Source of the DNA: Anaerolineales bacterium
Lineage (GTDB): Bacteria > Chloroflexota > Anaerolineae > 4572-78 > J111
Assembly (NCBI GenBank): GCA_020634935.1
Contig: JACKAT010000013.1
Span: 1 to 64,000, forward strand
DNA length: 64,000 nt
Reading direction: 5' to 3'
Made by a program: the position numbers and the translations under genes. The notes below the pieces were generated by a model. That model saw nothing but the letters and a program-made list of their open reading frames with translations, had not been told where the DNA came from and made no database searches. Every line of letters starts with the position of its first letter. Position 1 is the stretch's first letter. Positions 9,721-18,157 of this stretch are shown here, in pieces.

Positions 9721-9796
9721 TGATCCACGAAGACACACGAAGACACACGAAATTTTAAATTTCTTATTTGTGTAACTTCGTGCCCTTAGTGGATCA
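9721..9796. repeat. Palindromic repeat after glcD
   Basis: TGATCCACGAAG at 9721 pairs with CTTCGTG...GTGGATCA ending 9796. The left arm contains a short tandem duplication (GAAGACACAC twice). It sits in the glcD-regulator gap and may stabilise or end the glcD transcript. Confidence 0.6.
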
Positions 9797-9839
9797 ATTT
9801 TCTGGCCCAAAATGTAAGAAGCGGGTTGATAAAAACCTA

Positions 9840-9868
9840 TTGACAATCCTAAAAAGTTAGGATATACT
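9840..9868 (+). promoter_or_regulatory. Strong sigma-70 promoter of the GntR-lutABC operon
   Basis: Consensus TTGACA (9840-9845), exactly 17 bases, then TATACT (9863-9868). The spacer itself is a palindrome, ATCCTAAAAAGTTAGGAT, covering 9846-9863. Transcription would start near 9875, inside the operator-like palindrome that follows. Confidence 0.85.
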
Positions 9869-9870
9869 AC

Positions 9871-9892
9871 AAACATCATACGTATGATGTTT
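9871..9892. promoter_or_regulatory. Perfect 22-bp palindrome, candidate FadR-type operator
   Basis: The half-site AAACATCATAC is exactly inverted in the next 11 bases. It covers the predicted start of transcription of the regulator's own operon, the classic place for autorepression. Assignment to the adjacent GntR/FadR protein is inference from position and symmetry. Confidence 0.75.
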
Positions 9893-9927
9893 GACGTTTA
9901 ATCTCTCACTTCAGGAAAATTGAAACG

Positions 9928-10644
9928 ATGGTCAACGGCACGACCTTTGAACCGCTCAAGCGGCCCAATGCAGTGGAAGACATTATCAACACCTTCAAAG
10001 AAGCCATTTTACATGGCCAGTTGAAGCCGGGACAGCGTTTGCCGTCCGAAGCTGAACTGTGCGAACAGTTGGGCGTCGGACGCGGCACCATCCGCGAGGC
10101 GATGAAGATGCTGCGGGCGTTAGGCGTGGTCAAAATCCAACAAGGTTCGGGCACCTACATCGCCGATAAGCCGACCGCCAGCGCCTTGAATCCCTTGGTG
10201 TTCGCCTTGCTATTGGAAACCGGCTCCGGCACCGATCTGTTGGAACTCCGCGCGCTGATTGAAATCGGTGGCTATCAACTGGCCGCCCAGAAAGCCGCCG
10301 CCGAAGATTGGCCCGCTATCCTCGACGCCGAAGCCGCGTTTGCTACTTATGCCCGTCTACCGGATCAAGACCCCGGTCAACTGGCTCGTTTTGACTTGGA
10401 TTTTCATCTCTCCATCCTGGACGCTACCCATAACGCTTTAATTGAAAAAATCGGCCGAACGGTGGAGGAAATGTTTTTTGCCTCGATCCGCTCGACGCTG
10501 GCTAAATCAAGCGATCTGGAACAACTCATCGCCGAACATCACGTGATTGTCCAAGCCGTTCAACAAGGCCAAACCGACACCATCGCCCATGCCGTTCGCC
10601 AACATCTCTCGCACTGGGGCAAAGAGGTTGGCGCTATTCTATAA
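9928..10644 (+). CDS. FadR-subfamily GntR transcriptional regulator
   Basis: Predicted effector-responsive repressor of the lut genes. The 238-residue protein has an N-terminal winged helix (about 10-75; LPSEAELCEQLGVGRGTIREAM is the recognition region) and a C-terminal all-helical FCD domain. The FCD domain has the aspartate and histidines that usually bind metal (FDLDFHLSI, EHHVIV, RQHLSHW). FCD regulators commonly sense small carboxylates such as lactate or glycolate. It lies first in a tight operon and has a palindromic operator on its own promoter. Confidence 0.88.
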   Translation: MVNGTTFEPLKRPNAVEDIINTFKEAILHGQLKPGQRLPSEAELCEQLGVGRGTIREAMKMLRALGVVKIQQGSGTYIADKPTASALNPLVFALLLETGSGTDLLELRALIEIGGYQLAAQKAAAEDWPAILDAEAAFATYARLPDQDPGQLARFDLDFHLSILDATHNALIEKIGRTVEEMFFASIRSTLAKSSDLEQLIAEHHVIVQAVQQGQTDTIAHAVRQHLSHWGKEVGAIL

Positions 10645-10680
10645 ATGAAGCGCTATTCAATGAAGAGAAAGGAAGAGGAC

Positions 10681-11409
10681 ATGAACCACTCTAAACGGGT
10701 GGCCTTATTAGTCACCTGCACCGTCGATCAGTTGATGCCGGAAGTCGGCGTCTCAACCGTCAAGCTGCTGCGGCGAGCCGGTTATGAGGTCGATTTTCCA
10801 ATGGAGCAGACCTGCTGCGGCCAGCCCTTTTTCAACAGCGGCTTTCGCGACGAAGCTCGCCACCTGGCCAAGCGCACCATTGCCGCTTTTGCCAAGTACG
10901 ATGCCGTCGTTTTGCCCAGCGGCTCCTGCACCACGATGATCCGGCAAGAGTATCTACATCTATTTGAAGATGAGCCTGACTGGCAAGAACACGCCCGCCG
11001 GCTGGCCGACAAGACCTTCGAACTCAGCGAGTTTCTCGTCCATCAGGCTAAATGGGACCCACCCCAACCCACCGAGACGCGCACCATTACCTACCACGAC
11101 TCCTGCCATATGAATCGGATGTTGGGCGTTAAAGAAGAGCCGCGCCAATGCCTGGAGGCCGCCGGCTGCACCATCGATGAGATGGCCGAGTCGGAGCGCT
11201 GCTGCGGATTTGGCGGGTTGTTCTGCGTGCGCATGCCCGAAGTCTCCAACGCGATGACGAACGAAAAGCTGCGCCAGGCCGAAGACACCCACGCCCCCAC
11301 CCTGGTTACATCCGATCCCGGCTGTCTGATGCAAATGCGCGGGCTGGTGGACGGCAAACCGTTCAACGTGGAACATTTAGCCACCGTACTGGAGGAGATG
11401 ACCCGATGA
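10681..11409 (+). CDS. lutA: L-lactate oxidation Fe-S protein LutA
   Basis: LutABC oxidises L-lactate to pyruvate in many bacteria. This subunit has two CCG domains typical of LutA/YkgE: CCGQPFFNSG early and CCGFGGLFCVRMPEV late. The start at 10681 is chosen because AAAGGAAGAGG directly precedes it; an in-frame ATG at 10645 abuts the upstream stop codon and lacks such a site. Length from this start is 242 residues, normal for LutA. Its last four bases overlap lutB (ATGA), implying translational coupling. Confidence 0.9.
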   Translation: MNHSKRVALLVTCTVDQLMPEVGVSTVKLLRRAGYEVDFPMEQTCCGQPFFNSGFRDEARHLAKRTIAAFAKYDAVVLPSGSCTTMIRQEYLHLFEDEPDWQEHARRLADKTFELSEFLVHQAKWDPPQPTETRTITYHDSCHMNRMLGVKEEPRQCLEAAGCTIDEMAESERCCGFGGLFCVRMPEVSNAMTNEKLRQAEDTHAPTLVTSDPGCLMQMRGLVDGKPFNVEHLATVLEEMTR

Positions 11410-12827
11410 CCGCCACAATGCATGAATTTCGCCACAGCGCGTTTGTCGCTATTGAAGATATCCAGTTGCAGAGCGCGCTGGAAGGCGCGACCCACAAATT
11501 CGGCAGCGGCCGCACCGATGCGCTGGCCGAAGTGCCCGAGGTCGAAGCCATGCGCGATCATTTCAAAAAGGTTCGCTCCGCCACCCTGTCGCAATTGGCC
11601 CATCATCTGGAAACCTTTGAAAAGAACGCCACCGCCGCCGGCGCGCAGGTTCACTGGGCCGCCACCGGCGACGACGCCTGCCGCATCGTGCTGGACATCG
11701 CCCAACGGCACGGCGTCAAACTGGTCACCAAAAGCAAGTCGATGGCCACCGAAGAGATCCATCTCAACCAAGTTTTGTCCAAGGCCGGCATCGAACCGGT
11801 CGAAACCGATCTCGGCGAGTGGATTATCCAATTGGCCGGCGACCCGCCGTCGCACATCATCGCCCCGGCTATTCATAAAACCCGCCACCAGATCGCCGAG
11901 ATGTTCACCAAGGAAACCGGCCAACAGGTGTCGGCGGATGACATTCCCGGCCTGACCGAACTGGCTCGCCAAGTGCTGCGCCAAAAGTTTCTGGCCGCCG
12001 GCATGGGTATCTCCGGCGGCAATATTATGGTTGCCGAAACCGGCAGCCTGGTTCTGGTGATGAACGAAGGCAACGGGCGGCTGGTCACCAGCACGCCGCC
12101 GGTTCATGTCGCCGTGGTGGGGCTGGAAAAATTGGCCCCCACCTGGGACGATGCAGCGGTCTGGCTATCGCTGCTGGCCCGCAGCAGCACCGGCCAGGCG
12201 CTGACCATCTACACCAACATCATCACCGGCCCGGCCCGGCCCACCGATCCCGATGGCCCGCAGGAAGTCCACATCGTCATTCTCGACAACGGTCGCAGCA
12301 AGCTGATCGGCACCAAGTATGAAGAAGTGCTGCAATGTATTCGCTGCGGCGCGTGTCTCAACGCCTGCCCGGTCTATCGAGAAGCGGGCGGTCACGCCTA
12401 TGGCAACCCCTACAGCGGGCCAATCGGCGCGGTCATCGCCCCGCTGCTGTTTGGGTTGGATAAGTACAGCGGCTTGCCCCACGCTAGCTCCCTGTGCGGG
12501 GCGTGTAAAGATGTCTGCCCGGCCCGCATCGACCTGCCGCGCATGCTGCTCGAACTGCGCGCCGATGAGGTGGAGCAGCGCGTGTTGCCCTGGTGGGAAA
12601 GTATGTCGGAGCGGGCCGCCGCCTTTGGCCTGGCCAGTCCCGGACTCTTCAAATATGGTACAGCCCTGATACGCCAAATGCAGCGACCGCTGGCCAAAGG
12701 GGATAAACTCAATTTACCGGCCAAACTCAACCCCGGCCAATCGCGCCAGACCCCGGCGCTGGCTAAACGCTCGTTCCACGACATTTGGCAGTCGGGCGAA
12801 CTCGATAACAAGAATGGAGGGGAATGA
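11406..12827 (+). CDS. lutB: L-lactate oxidation Fe-S protein LutB
   Basis: Iron-sulfur subunit of the lactate oxidation complex. The 473-residue product has an N-terminal LUD-type domain. It then carries two ferredoxin-like [4Fe-4S] clusters: CIRCGACLNACPVYREAGG near 310-330 and LCGACKDVCPARIDLP near 360-375. The C-terminal ends resemble the DUF3390 extension of LutB. It overlaps lutA by four bases and lutC by four bases, so the three are one translational unit. Confidence 0.93.
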   Translation: MTATMHEFRHSAFVAIEDIQLQSALEGATHKFGSGRTDALAEVPEVEAMRDHFKKVRSATLSQLAHHLETFEKNATAAGAQVHWAATGDDACRIVLDIAQRHGVKLVTKSKSMATEEIHLNQVLSKAGIEPVETDLGEWIIQLAGDPPSHIIAPAIHKTRHQIAEMFTKETGQQVSADDIPGLTELARQVLRQKFLAAGMGISGGNIMVAETGSLVLVMNEGNGRLVTSTPPVHVAVVGLEKLAPTWDDAAVWLSLLARSSTGQALTIYTNIITGPARPTDPDGPQEVHIVILDNGRSKLIGTKYEEVLQCIRCGACLNACPVYREAGGHAYGNPYSGPIGAVIAPLLFGLDKYSGLPHASSLCGACKDVCPARIDLPRMLLELRADEVEQRVLPWWESMSERAAAFGLASPGLFKYGTALIRQMQRPLAKGDKLNLPAKLNPGQSRQTPALAKRSFHDIWQSGELDNKNGGE

Positions 12828-13456
12828 TGAGCGCTCGCGACCAAATTCTAAACCAACTGCGCAGCAACGAGCGGCCGGCCGAGCATCCGGAGCCGTGGCG
12901 TTCGCGCCGCAACTTTCCCGACTTAGCCGAGCGATTCACCCAAACCCTCACCGCCGGCAAAGGCGAAGTCATCCGCGCCGCCAATTTTGAAGCGGCGCTG
13001 AACGAGATCGATACGATTCTGCATGAACTGCAAGCCAAACGGGTGGTGGTCAACGATACGGCCCCGCTCGATGGACTGGACGTGGGCAAACAGTGGCCAG
13101 ACTTCGAGTGGTTCGTAGCGGGCAAATCGGAAGGCGATATCAAATCATTCTGCGCCGGAGCGGATGTCGGCCTGAGCGGGGCCGACGCGGCCCTGGCCGA
13201 AACGGGGTCGGTCGTCGTCAGCAGCGGGCCGGGCAAAAGCCGGCTGGCCACCCTGCTGCCGCCGGTTCACCTGGCCATCGTCCCGACCTCGATCCTGACC
13301 AGCGACATTCTGACCTGGACCGCCGCCCGCCAGGGCCAACCCGGCGCGAACCGGGTGCTGGTCAGCGGCCCCAGCAAAACCGCCGACATCGAGCAAGTCC
13401 TGGCCATTGGCGTTCACGGCCCCAAGCGGTTCATTGTGGTTTTGTACGACGATTAA
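12824..13456 (+). CDS. lutC: L-lactate oxidation protein LutC (LUD domain)
   Basis: Third Lut subunit, a single LUD domain protein of 210 residues. The domain signature appears as ADAALAETGSVVVSSGPGKS followed by LLPPVHLAIVP, matching the LUD/DUF162 fold. The start overlaps the lutB stop in an ATGATGA arrangement, so initiation may occur at 12824 or 12827, with GGAGGGG upstream. Last gene of the regulator-lutABC operon. Confidence 0.9.
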   Translation: MMSARDQILNQLRSNERPAEHPEPWRSRRNFPDLAERFTQTLTAGKGEVIRAANFEAALNEIDTILHELQAKRVVVNDTAPLDGLDVGKQWPDFEWFVAGKSEGDIKSFCAGADVGLSGADAALAETGSVVVSSGPGKSRLATLLPPVHLAIVPTSILTSDILTWTAARQGQPGANRVLVSGPSKTADIEQVLAIGVHGPKRFIVVLYDD

Positions 13457-13866
13457 GAAGCAACGCCGCAATATCCTTGAGCCGGCTTCGCCTACTCAGG
13501 ATGCTGCGATCTTAAGAACAGGATATGCAGGATTAGCGGATCAGTTAACCAAAATCCGTCAATCCTGCGCATCCTGTTCTCTATCTAACGCCCCCGCCCT
13601 AATTATCACATTGACAAATAGCCGCTGTAAAGTACAATCATCTTAACCTGCTTCAAACGAAGCAGTAGGGTAAATCGCTGGCTTGCTAAAACCCAGACAC
13701 GATACTCTTTTCACGAGAGAGTGAGTATAACGAACCACCTATCCCTAATACTGCCACCCTCATCCTGCGCCTCGATAATGTCACCCGTCACCTACTATAA
13801 TTGGCCTTGGTAATAGACCACCCGCATTAAAATTGTGTACGGGAAAAAACCTTATTTGAGTAGATA
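13457..13866. other. Intergenic region with one palindrome and a short hairpin
   Basis: Positions 13515-13580 form an imperfect palindrome (AGAACAGGATATGCAGGATT against AATCCTGCGCATCCTGTTCT). A smaller hairpin, ATACTC...GAGTAT, lies near 13700-13728 in the leader of the next gene. I see no gene. Confidence 0.6.
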
Positions 13867-15015
13867 ATGACTGAATATAACACTGCCACTATTCGCCGTC
13901 TGTTGCGAGCCGCTTTTTCTGACAATGAGTTAACTGTTTTTTGCTATGATCATTTTCGTCAGGTATATGATAAATTTACGGGCGGTATGGATCGATCAAG
14001 CAAGATTCAATTATTGATTGAATATTGCGCACAGTTTGAGCAATTCAACATGCTGCTTGGTTTAGTCAAAGAATTCAACCCCACACAATATGAAAAATAT
14101 AAGTTACACCTGATCTCAACAACATCGCCTAAAAAGAGATTATCCAAGGCTCCCATATCAGACAATCAACCCAAACTGGTTATTCCTCAACTATCGTTTG
14201 AATTGGGATTGATCTACATTACTGCCGGAACGTTTATAATGGGTAGTAACCCAACCTCTAATAACCAAAACGTTAATTTCGATGTTTTTAATAATGACTA
14301 CAATAATGAACAGCCACAACATCAAGTCCGGCTAGCATCATACTACATCGGCAAATATCCGATCACTAACGCCCAATATGGTGCTTTCATTGAAGCCACA
14401 GGTCATGAATGGTTGCCAAAAGTTAAAAGAACCCATGAAAGATCGACCTGGTTGGGATTGAGTTCAAAAATAGAGATAAAATGGGACTCAATATCCTGGC
14501 AAATGTTAGTAAAAAATATGCCGGATCACCCTGCGACTCATATCAATTGGTACGACGCAGTGGCGTTTTGTCATTGGCTAAGTCAACAAAGTGGTCAAAT
14601 AGTTCGCTTGCCGACAGAGGCGGAGTGGGAAAAAGCGGCTCGAGGAACAGATGGTCGTCGTTATCCGTGGGGGAAATTGTCGCCAACACAATACTTATGC
14701 AATTTCAATAATAATGTGGGAGATACAACATCAATCGAAAGATATTATCCCTATGGAATCAGCGAATATGGCTGCGTAGATATGGCTGGTAATGTCTGGG
14801 AGTGGTGCAGCACCCTTTGGCAAGAAAAGGCTTATCCGTTTCAAATACAGGATGAGTGGACAGAGACTTATCTGAAGCGTGAAGGACCCCGACTAGGGCG
14901 AGGTGGATCGTGGATGAATAATGATTGGTATGTCCGTTGCGCTGTTCGCGGCTTCAGTTATCCCAACGTTTGTAGACCTACCACCGGCTTTCGGGTGGCA
15001 GTATCCCCCATTTAG
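13867..15015 (+). CDS. EAD-like plus FGE/SUMF1-fold protein
   Basis: 382 residues in two parts. Residues 1-78 look like a small helical effector-associated domain (EAD-type): IRRLLRAAFSDNELTVFCYD, DRSSKIQLLIEYC and LLGLVKEF are characteristic helices. Residues 111-382 are a formylglycine-generating-enzyme (SUMF1) fold with LIYITAGTFIMGS, HPATHINWYDAVAFCHWLS, RLPTEAEWEKAARG, YPWG and DMAGNVWEW. The cysteine pair of true formylglycine-generating enzymes is absent from the C-terminal region (GGSWMNNDWYVRCAVRG), so sulfatase activation is unlikely. EAD-FGE proteins are predicted to act in NTPase/protease-linked conflict or death-like signalling. Codon use is more AT-rich than in neighbours, suggesting transfer. 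The EAD subtype is uncertain. Confidence 0.8.
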   Translation: MTEYNTATIRRLLRAAFSDNELTVFCYDHFRQVYDKFTGGMDRSSKIQLLIEYCAQFEQFNMLLGLVKEFNPTQYEKYKLHLISTTSPKKRLSKAPISDNQPKLVIPQLSFELGLIYITAGTFIMGSNPTSNNQNVNFDVFNNDYNNEQPQHQVRLASYYIGKYPITNAQYGAFIEATGHEWLPKVKRTHERSTWLGLSSKIEIKWDSISWQMLVKNMPDHPATHINWYDAVAFCHWLSQQSGQIVRLPTEAEWEKAARGTDGRRYPWGKLSPTQYLCNFNNNVGDTTSIERYYPYGISEYGCVDMAGNVWEWCSTLWQEKAYPFQIQDEWTETYLKREGPRLGRGGSWMNNDWYVRCAVRGFSYPNVCRPTTGFRVAVSPI

Positions 15016-15060
15016 GTTCTGATTTCTGGCCGCTGATATTCTGGATTTCTGAGAAGCGGT

Positions 15061-15137
15061 AAAAACAACAACGGATGAGGAAATGAACGGATAAAAAACA
15101 ATAAAATCCGTTAATTTCTCAATCCGTTGTTGTTTTT
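15061..15137. repeat. Long palindrome, possible terminator
   Basis: AAAAACAACAACGGATGAGG at 15061 pairs with the inverse arm ending ATCCGTTGTTGTTTTT at 15137. The stem followed by a T-run could end the upstream transcript. It also fits the many interspersed palindromes of this genome. Confidence 0.6.
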
Positions 15138-15179
15138 GTGGGGCTTTCCGGGTACCAGTTTCATTACTCCTGCTGGAAA

Positions 15180-15570
15180 TTTCATCCCTACCACAAAAAT
15201 ACCCCCTTTACCGTCAAAAAAATGACTCCTACTATCAGCATCACCCCTTGACCATCTAGAAAACGACTCCTACCGTCGAAAAGTCATTCCTACCATCGAA
15301 AAATCGTTCCTACCACCCAAAAAGTCACTCCTACCGTCGAAAAATCATTCCTACCGTCGAAAAATCGTTCCTACCATCCAAAAAGTCATTCCTACCGTCG
15401 AAAAATCGTTCCTACCGTCGAAAAATCGTTCCTACCGCCGCCGAATCATTCCTACCACCCGCCGAACGGTTCCTACCACCGCCAAACGATTCCTACCGCC
15501 GCCAAATCATTCCTACTATCCGCCGAACGATTCCTACCGCCGCCGAACGGTTCCTACCGTTCATCAAGGG
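15180..15570. repeat. Minisatellite of about 20-bp units
   Basis: Roughly 18-19 direct units of consensus TTCCTACCGTCGAAAAATCG, contiguous and without spacers. Early units have the AAAAA core; later units drift to CCGCCGAA. There is strong strand bias, since the unit is mostly pyrimidine around TTCCTACC. No convincing reading frame. The rest of the gap to 15758 holds only a possible relic on the minus strand ending at 15582 (a peptide-like stretch RLGIQANGRVLAEVDFE with an upstream stop), which I do not call as a gene. Confidence 0.85.
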
Positions 15571-15758
15571 TCAAAGCGGTTTCAATCATTCTCGCTCTGT
15601 AGTTCAAAATCCACCTCCGCCAACACCCGGCCGTTGGCCTGAATGCCCAGCCGATGCTACCCTTAATTCAATGCCGAGAGGTCATTTTTGTTTTCTGCGC
15701 CATTTTGTGAAAAATAAGGAGTATCTGGGTAATTCCGGCTCGACCGGGGTATGACGAT

Positions 15759-16859
15759 ATGAACGAATTTGAAACACAAGCTGAAGTAGTTATCATTGGG
15801 GCCGGGTTGAGCGGTTTGCACGCCGCGCACATTTTGACCCGGCATGGAATCGACGTCAAGCTTTTGGAGGCGCGGTCGCGCGTCGGGGGGCGGATTTTGA
15901 CCGTTACGACCAAGGAAGGCTGGGGGGCCTTTGACCTGGGGCCGACTTGGGTTTGGGCGGAGCATAACCAGGTGCAGCAGTTGGCTCGCGCCTTGGATAT
16001 TGGCATGTTTGTCCAGTCTGAGGCCGGCGACGCCGTCTTTGATCGCGGTCCCGAATTTCCGCCGCAGCGCTTTACGCCCGAATGGCACCAGCCGCCGGCG
16101 CATCGATTTATAGGCGGTACGGCCGCGTTGAGCCGCCGCCTGCTTGAGCAGTTACCGGCCGGATGCCTTAGTCTGGAGACACGGGTTCACCGGATTAGTC
16201 TGGTTGATGGTTGTCTGGAAATTTTGGCGGAAACTAAGCGATCGCCGCTGAAGTATCTGGCCCAGCACGCCATCGTGGCTCTCCCGCCTCGTCTGGCAGC
16301 CAACACCTTGATCTTTGCCCCCGCCCTGCCGCCGGCGGTCATCGACGAGATGCGCCACACCCAAACCTGGATGGGCCAGGCGATGAAGGCCATACTCGTG
16401 TATCCAACACCCTTTTGGCGGGCTGAGGGCTTATCCGGCCTGGGGGTTAGCCATCCTGGTCCCATCCAGCAGTTTCACGACGCCACCCCCGCCGATCAAA
16501 CGGTCGGCGCGCTGTTTGGTTGGATTGGAAATGACAGCCCGGGCCGATTACTACCGGTAGCCAAACGTCGAGCGGCGATTATCGCTCAAGCCGTGCGTAT
16601 GTTTGGCCCTGAAGCCGATCAACCGATCTATTACACCGATTACAACTGGGCCAATGATCCGTTGACCACACCCGCCGGACAAGGGCTGCTGCCGGAGGAG
16701 GAAAATCCGCGCTATGGCCATCCTCTATTGCTCAAGCCTCAACTGGCCGGCCGGCTGCACTGGGCCGGCAGCGAAGTCTCGCCTGTGAGTGGCGGCTACC
16801 TGGAAGGGGCGCTCCACATCGCCGATCAGGTCGCCCGGCAGGTATTGTTTCATTTGTAA
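15759..16859 (+). CDS. Flavin monoamine oxidase family protein
   Basis: FAD-dependent amine oxidase. The 366-residue product begins with the dinucleotide-binding motif IIGAGLSGLHAAHIL and the following LLEARSRVGGRI. It ends with HWAGSEVSPVSGGYLEGAL, the conserved C-terminal FAD-contact segment. It is shorter than the usual 430-500 residues, mostly through a compact substrate domain, but both FAD ends are intact. Substrate is unknown. No operon partner: upstream is a repeat array and downstream is a convergent gene pair. Confidence 0.85.
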   Translation: MNEFETQAEVVIIGAGLSGLHAAHILTRHGIDVKLLEARSRVGGRILTVTTKEGWGAFDLGPTWVWAEHNQVQQLARALDIGMFVQSEAGDAVFDRGPEFPPQRFTPEWHQPPAHRFIGGTAALSRRLLEQLPAGCLSLETRVHRISLVDGCLEILAETKRSPLKYLAQHAIVALPPRLAANTLIFAPALPPAVIDEMRHTQTWMGQAMKAILVYPTPFWRAEGLSGLGVSHPGPIQQFHDATPADQTVGALFGWIGNDSPGRLLPVAKRRAAIIAQAVRMFGPEADQPIYYTDYNWANDPLTTPAGQGLLPEEENPRYGHPLLLKPQLAGRLHWAGSEVSPVSGGYLEGALHIADQVARQVLFHL

Positions 16860-16913
16860 GTGATGCGTAACCGTCAGTCACCCGGTCGATTGACGATTAG
16901 AGATAAAGAAATA

Positions 16914-16955
16914 AGGCGATAAGGTGATTTGGCCCATCTAATCACCTTATCGCCT
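16914..16955. repeat. Palindrome between convergent genes
   Basis: AAGGCGATAAGGTGATT pairs with AATCACCTTATCGCCT. It lies between the ends of the amine oxidase and DUF3037 genes and may form a transcript-ending hairpin, although no T-run follows. Confidence 0.55.
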
Positions 16956-17007
16956 CAGCTCCTCATCATTGCCGTAATTGCCAAGCCAGGGGTTTCCCCC
17001 CAATTCC

Positions 17008-17397
17008 TCAAACGTCTTTCACCCTGACCATCAAATCCATCAAATGCTCCAGCGCCGATTCCGGATCGCTGCATAAGCCGGTGTGAACTTCCGAGACCTG
17101 AATGCTGGTACTGCGCGGCATCACCAGCCAGTGGAAGCGACCGGCCGGATCGAGCTGGCCGATCGGCCCCTCGCCGCCTTCGGCGATGCGTGGAATGAGA
17201 TCCAGATGCGTTTCAGCCTGGTCGATGTCGAAGTGGGGGGCCAGGGCGGCCAGGCGGTGGCGATTCAGTTCGATCCGGGCGCCCAGATAGCGGCGAGTGC
17301 GGCAAAAGAGAATCACGCCGGCGTTGAGAAACTCGCCGCGCTCGACATAGGGTACAACACGGACAATAGCGTAATCAAACGAGCTTAGCGCGGGCAT
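17008..17397 (-). CDS. DUF3037 family protein
   Basis: Small protein of about 129 residues from the preferred ATG at 17397, which has GGAGGAAG upstream; a TTG at 17415 would add six residues. The N-terminal FDYAIVRVVPYVERGEFLNAGVILFC is the DUF3037 signature. DUF3037 genes are repeatedly found directly after HipA_2-type kinase genes, as here, where the two reading frames overlap by about 20 bases. Function is unknown; a role as partner or regulator of the kinase is inference. Confidence 0.85.
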   Translation of the reverse strand: MPALSSFDYAIVRVVPYVERGEFLNAGVILFCRTRRYLGARIELNRHRLAALAPHFDIDQAETHLDLIPRIAEGGEGPIGQLDPAGRFHWLVMPRSTSIQVSEVHTGLCSDPESALEHLMDLMVRVKDV

Positions 17398-18157
17398 GCA
17401 GGGCTTCCTCCACAAAAGCGGTGCTTTCTAAGCGGCTCAGCAGATAACTGACATATGCCTCTCGATGTTTGGCCTGGGTGGCAAACATCGGCTCCTCGCC
17501 GAGCCATTCGGCCGGAATAGCCTCGACAATCTCGCGCAGCAGCGGCTCGGTCAACTGTGGCCGTAGAGCGGCGTCGGCGGCCGACAAATCATCGGCGAAC
17601 GACAGTAGCGTGTGATCCTTAATCAGGGTGAACGGGCTTTTACTCCGGGCCAGATAATCGTCCCAACTATGATGAAAATAGAGCGACGCCCCGTGATCGA
17701 TTAACCACAAATCATCCTGCCACAACAGCAAGTTGACATTGCGCGCCGTACGGTCAACGTTAGTCACATAACTATCGAACCAGACAATATCCGACGCCAG
17801 CCGGGTCTCGGGCGGCGGTTTGAGCAGCACATTGAAATCGAGCGCGTTGGGCAGATAGTGCAATCCCAAATTAAGTCGCCCCGCGCTGGCTTGCAGCAAA
17901 TCTTGAATCTCCGGGTCCGGCTCCGAGCGGCCCAGTTGCGGGTCTAACTCCACAAACACAATCTCCGGCACCCGGAGCTGCAGACTGCGCGCAATTTCCC
18001 CGGCCACCAACTCGGCGATAAGCGCCTTGGGGCCTTGCCCCGCCCCCACAAATTTCATCACATACAGCCGGCCGTCGTCAGCCTCGACAATAGCCGGCAG
18101 CGACCCCCCTTCACGCAGCGGCGTCACGTAGCGAATAGCGGCAACAGTTCTGATCAT
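17375..18157 (-). CDS. HipA-like kinase (HipA_2 family)
   Basis: 260-residue protein of the HipA_2 group, related to the HipA toxin kinase but lacking its N-terminal domain. The kinase features are visible: YVMKFVGAG (candidate ATP lysine), a catalytic loop NVDRTARNVNLL and a metal-binding DHG in LIDHGASL in place of DFG. The downstream overlapping DUF3037 gene forms a conserved pair. Whether this is a toxin-antitoxin unit is not shown: there is no HipB-like helix-turn-helix protein beside it. Confidence 0.82.
   Translation of the reverse strand: MIRTVAAIRYVTPLREGGSLPAIVEADDGRLYVMKFVGAGQGPKALIAELVAGEIARSLQLRVPEIVFVELDPQLGRSEPDPEIQDLLQASAGRLNLGLHYLPNALDFNVLLKPPPETRLASDIVWFDSYVTNVDRTARNVNLLLWQDDLWLIDHGASLYFHHSWDDYLARSKSPFTLIKDHTLLSFADDLSAADAALRPQLTEPLLREIVEAIPAEWLGEEPMFATQAKHREAYVSYLLSRLESTAFVEEALHARAKLV

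Noticed and set aside
11091..12107. 338-residue open frame on the minus strand opposite lutA/lutB
   Set aside because: Antisense shadow of GC-rich coding sequence; lutA and lutB have clear Fe-S motifs and overlapping starts.
13867..15015. Genuine formylglycine-generating enzyme for the nearby sulfatase
   Set aside because: The C-terminal catalytic cysteine pair is missing and the protein has an N-terminal effector-associated domain.
17375..18157. Classic HipAB toxin-antitoxin module
   Set aside because: No HipB-like regulator is adjacent; the protein is of the shorter HipA_2 group and pairs with DUF3037.
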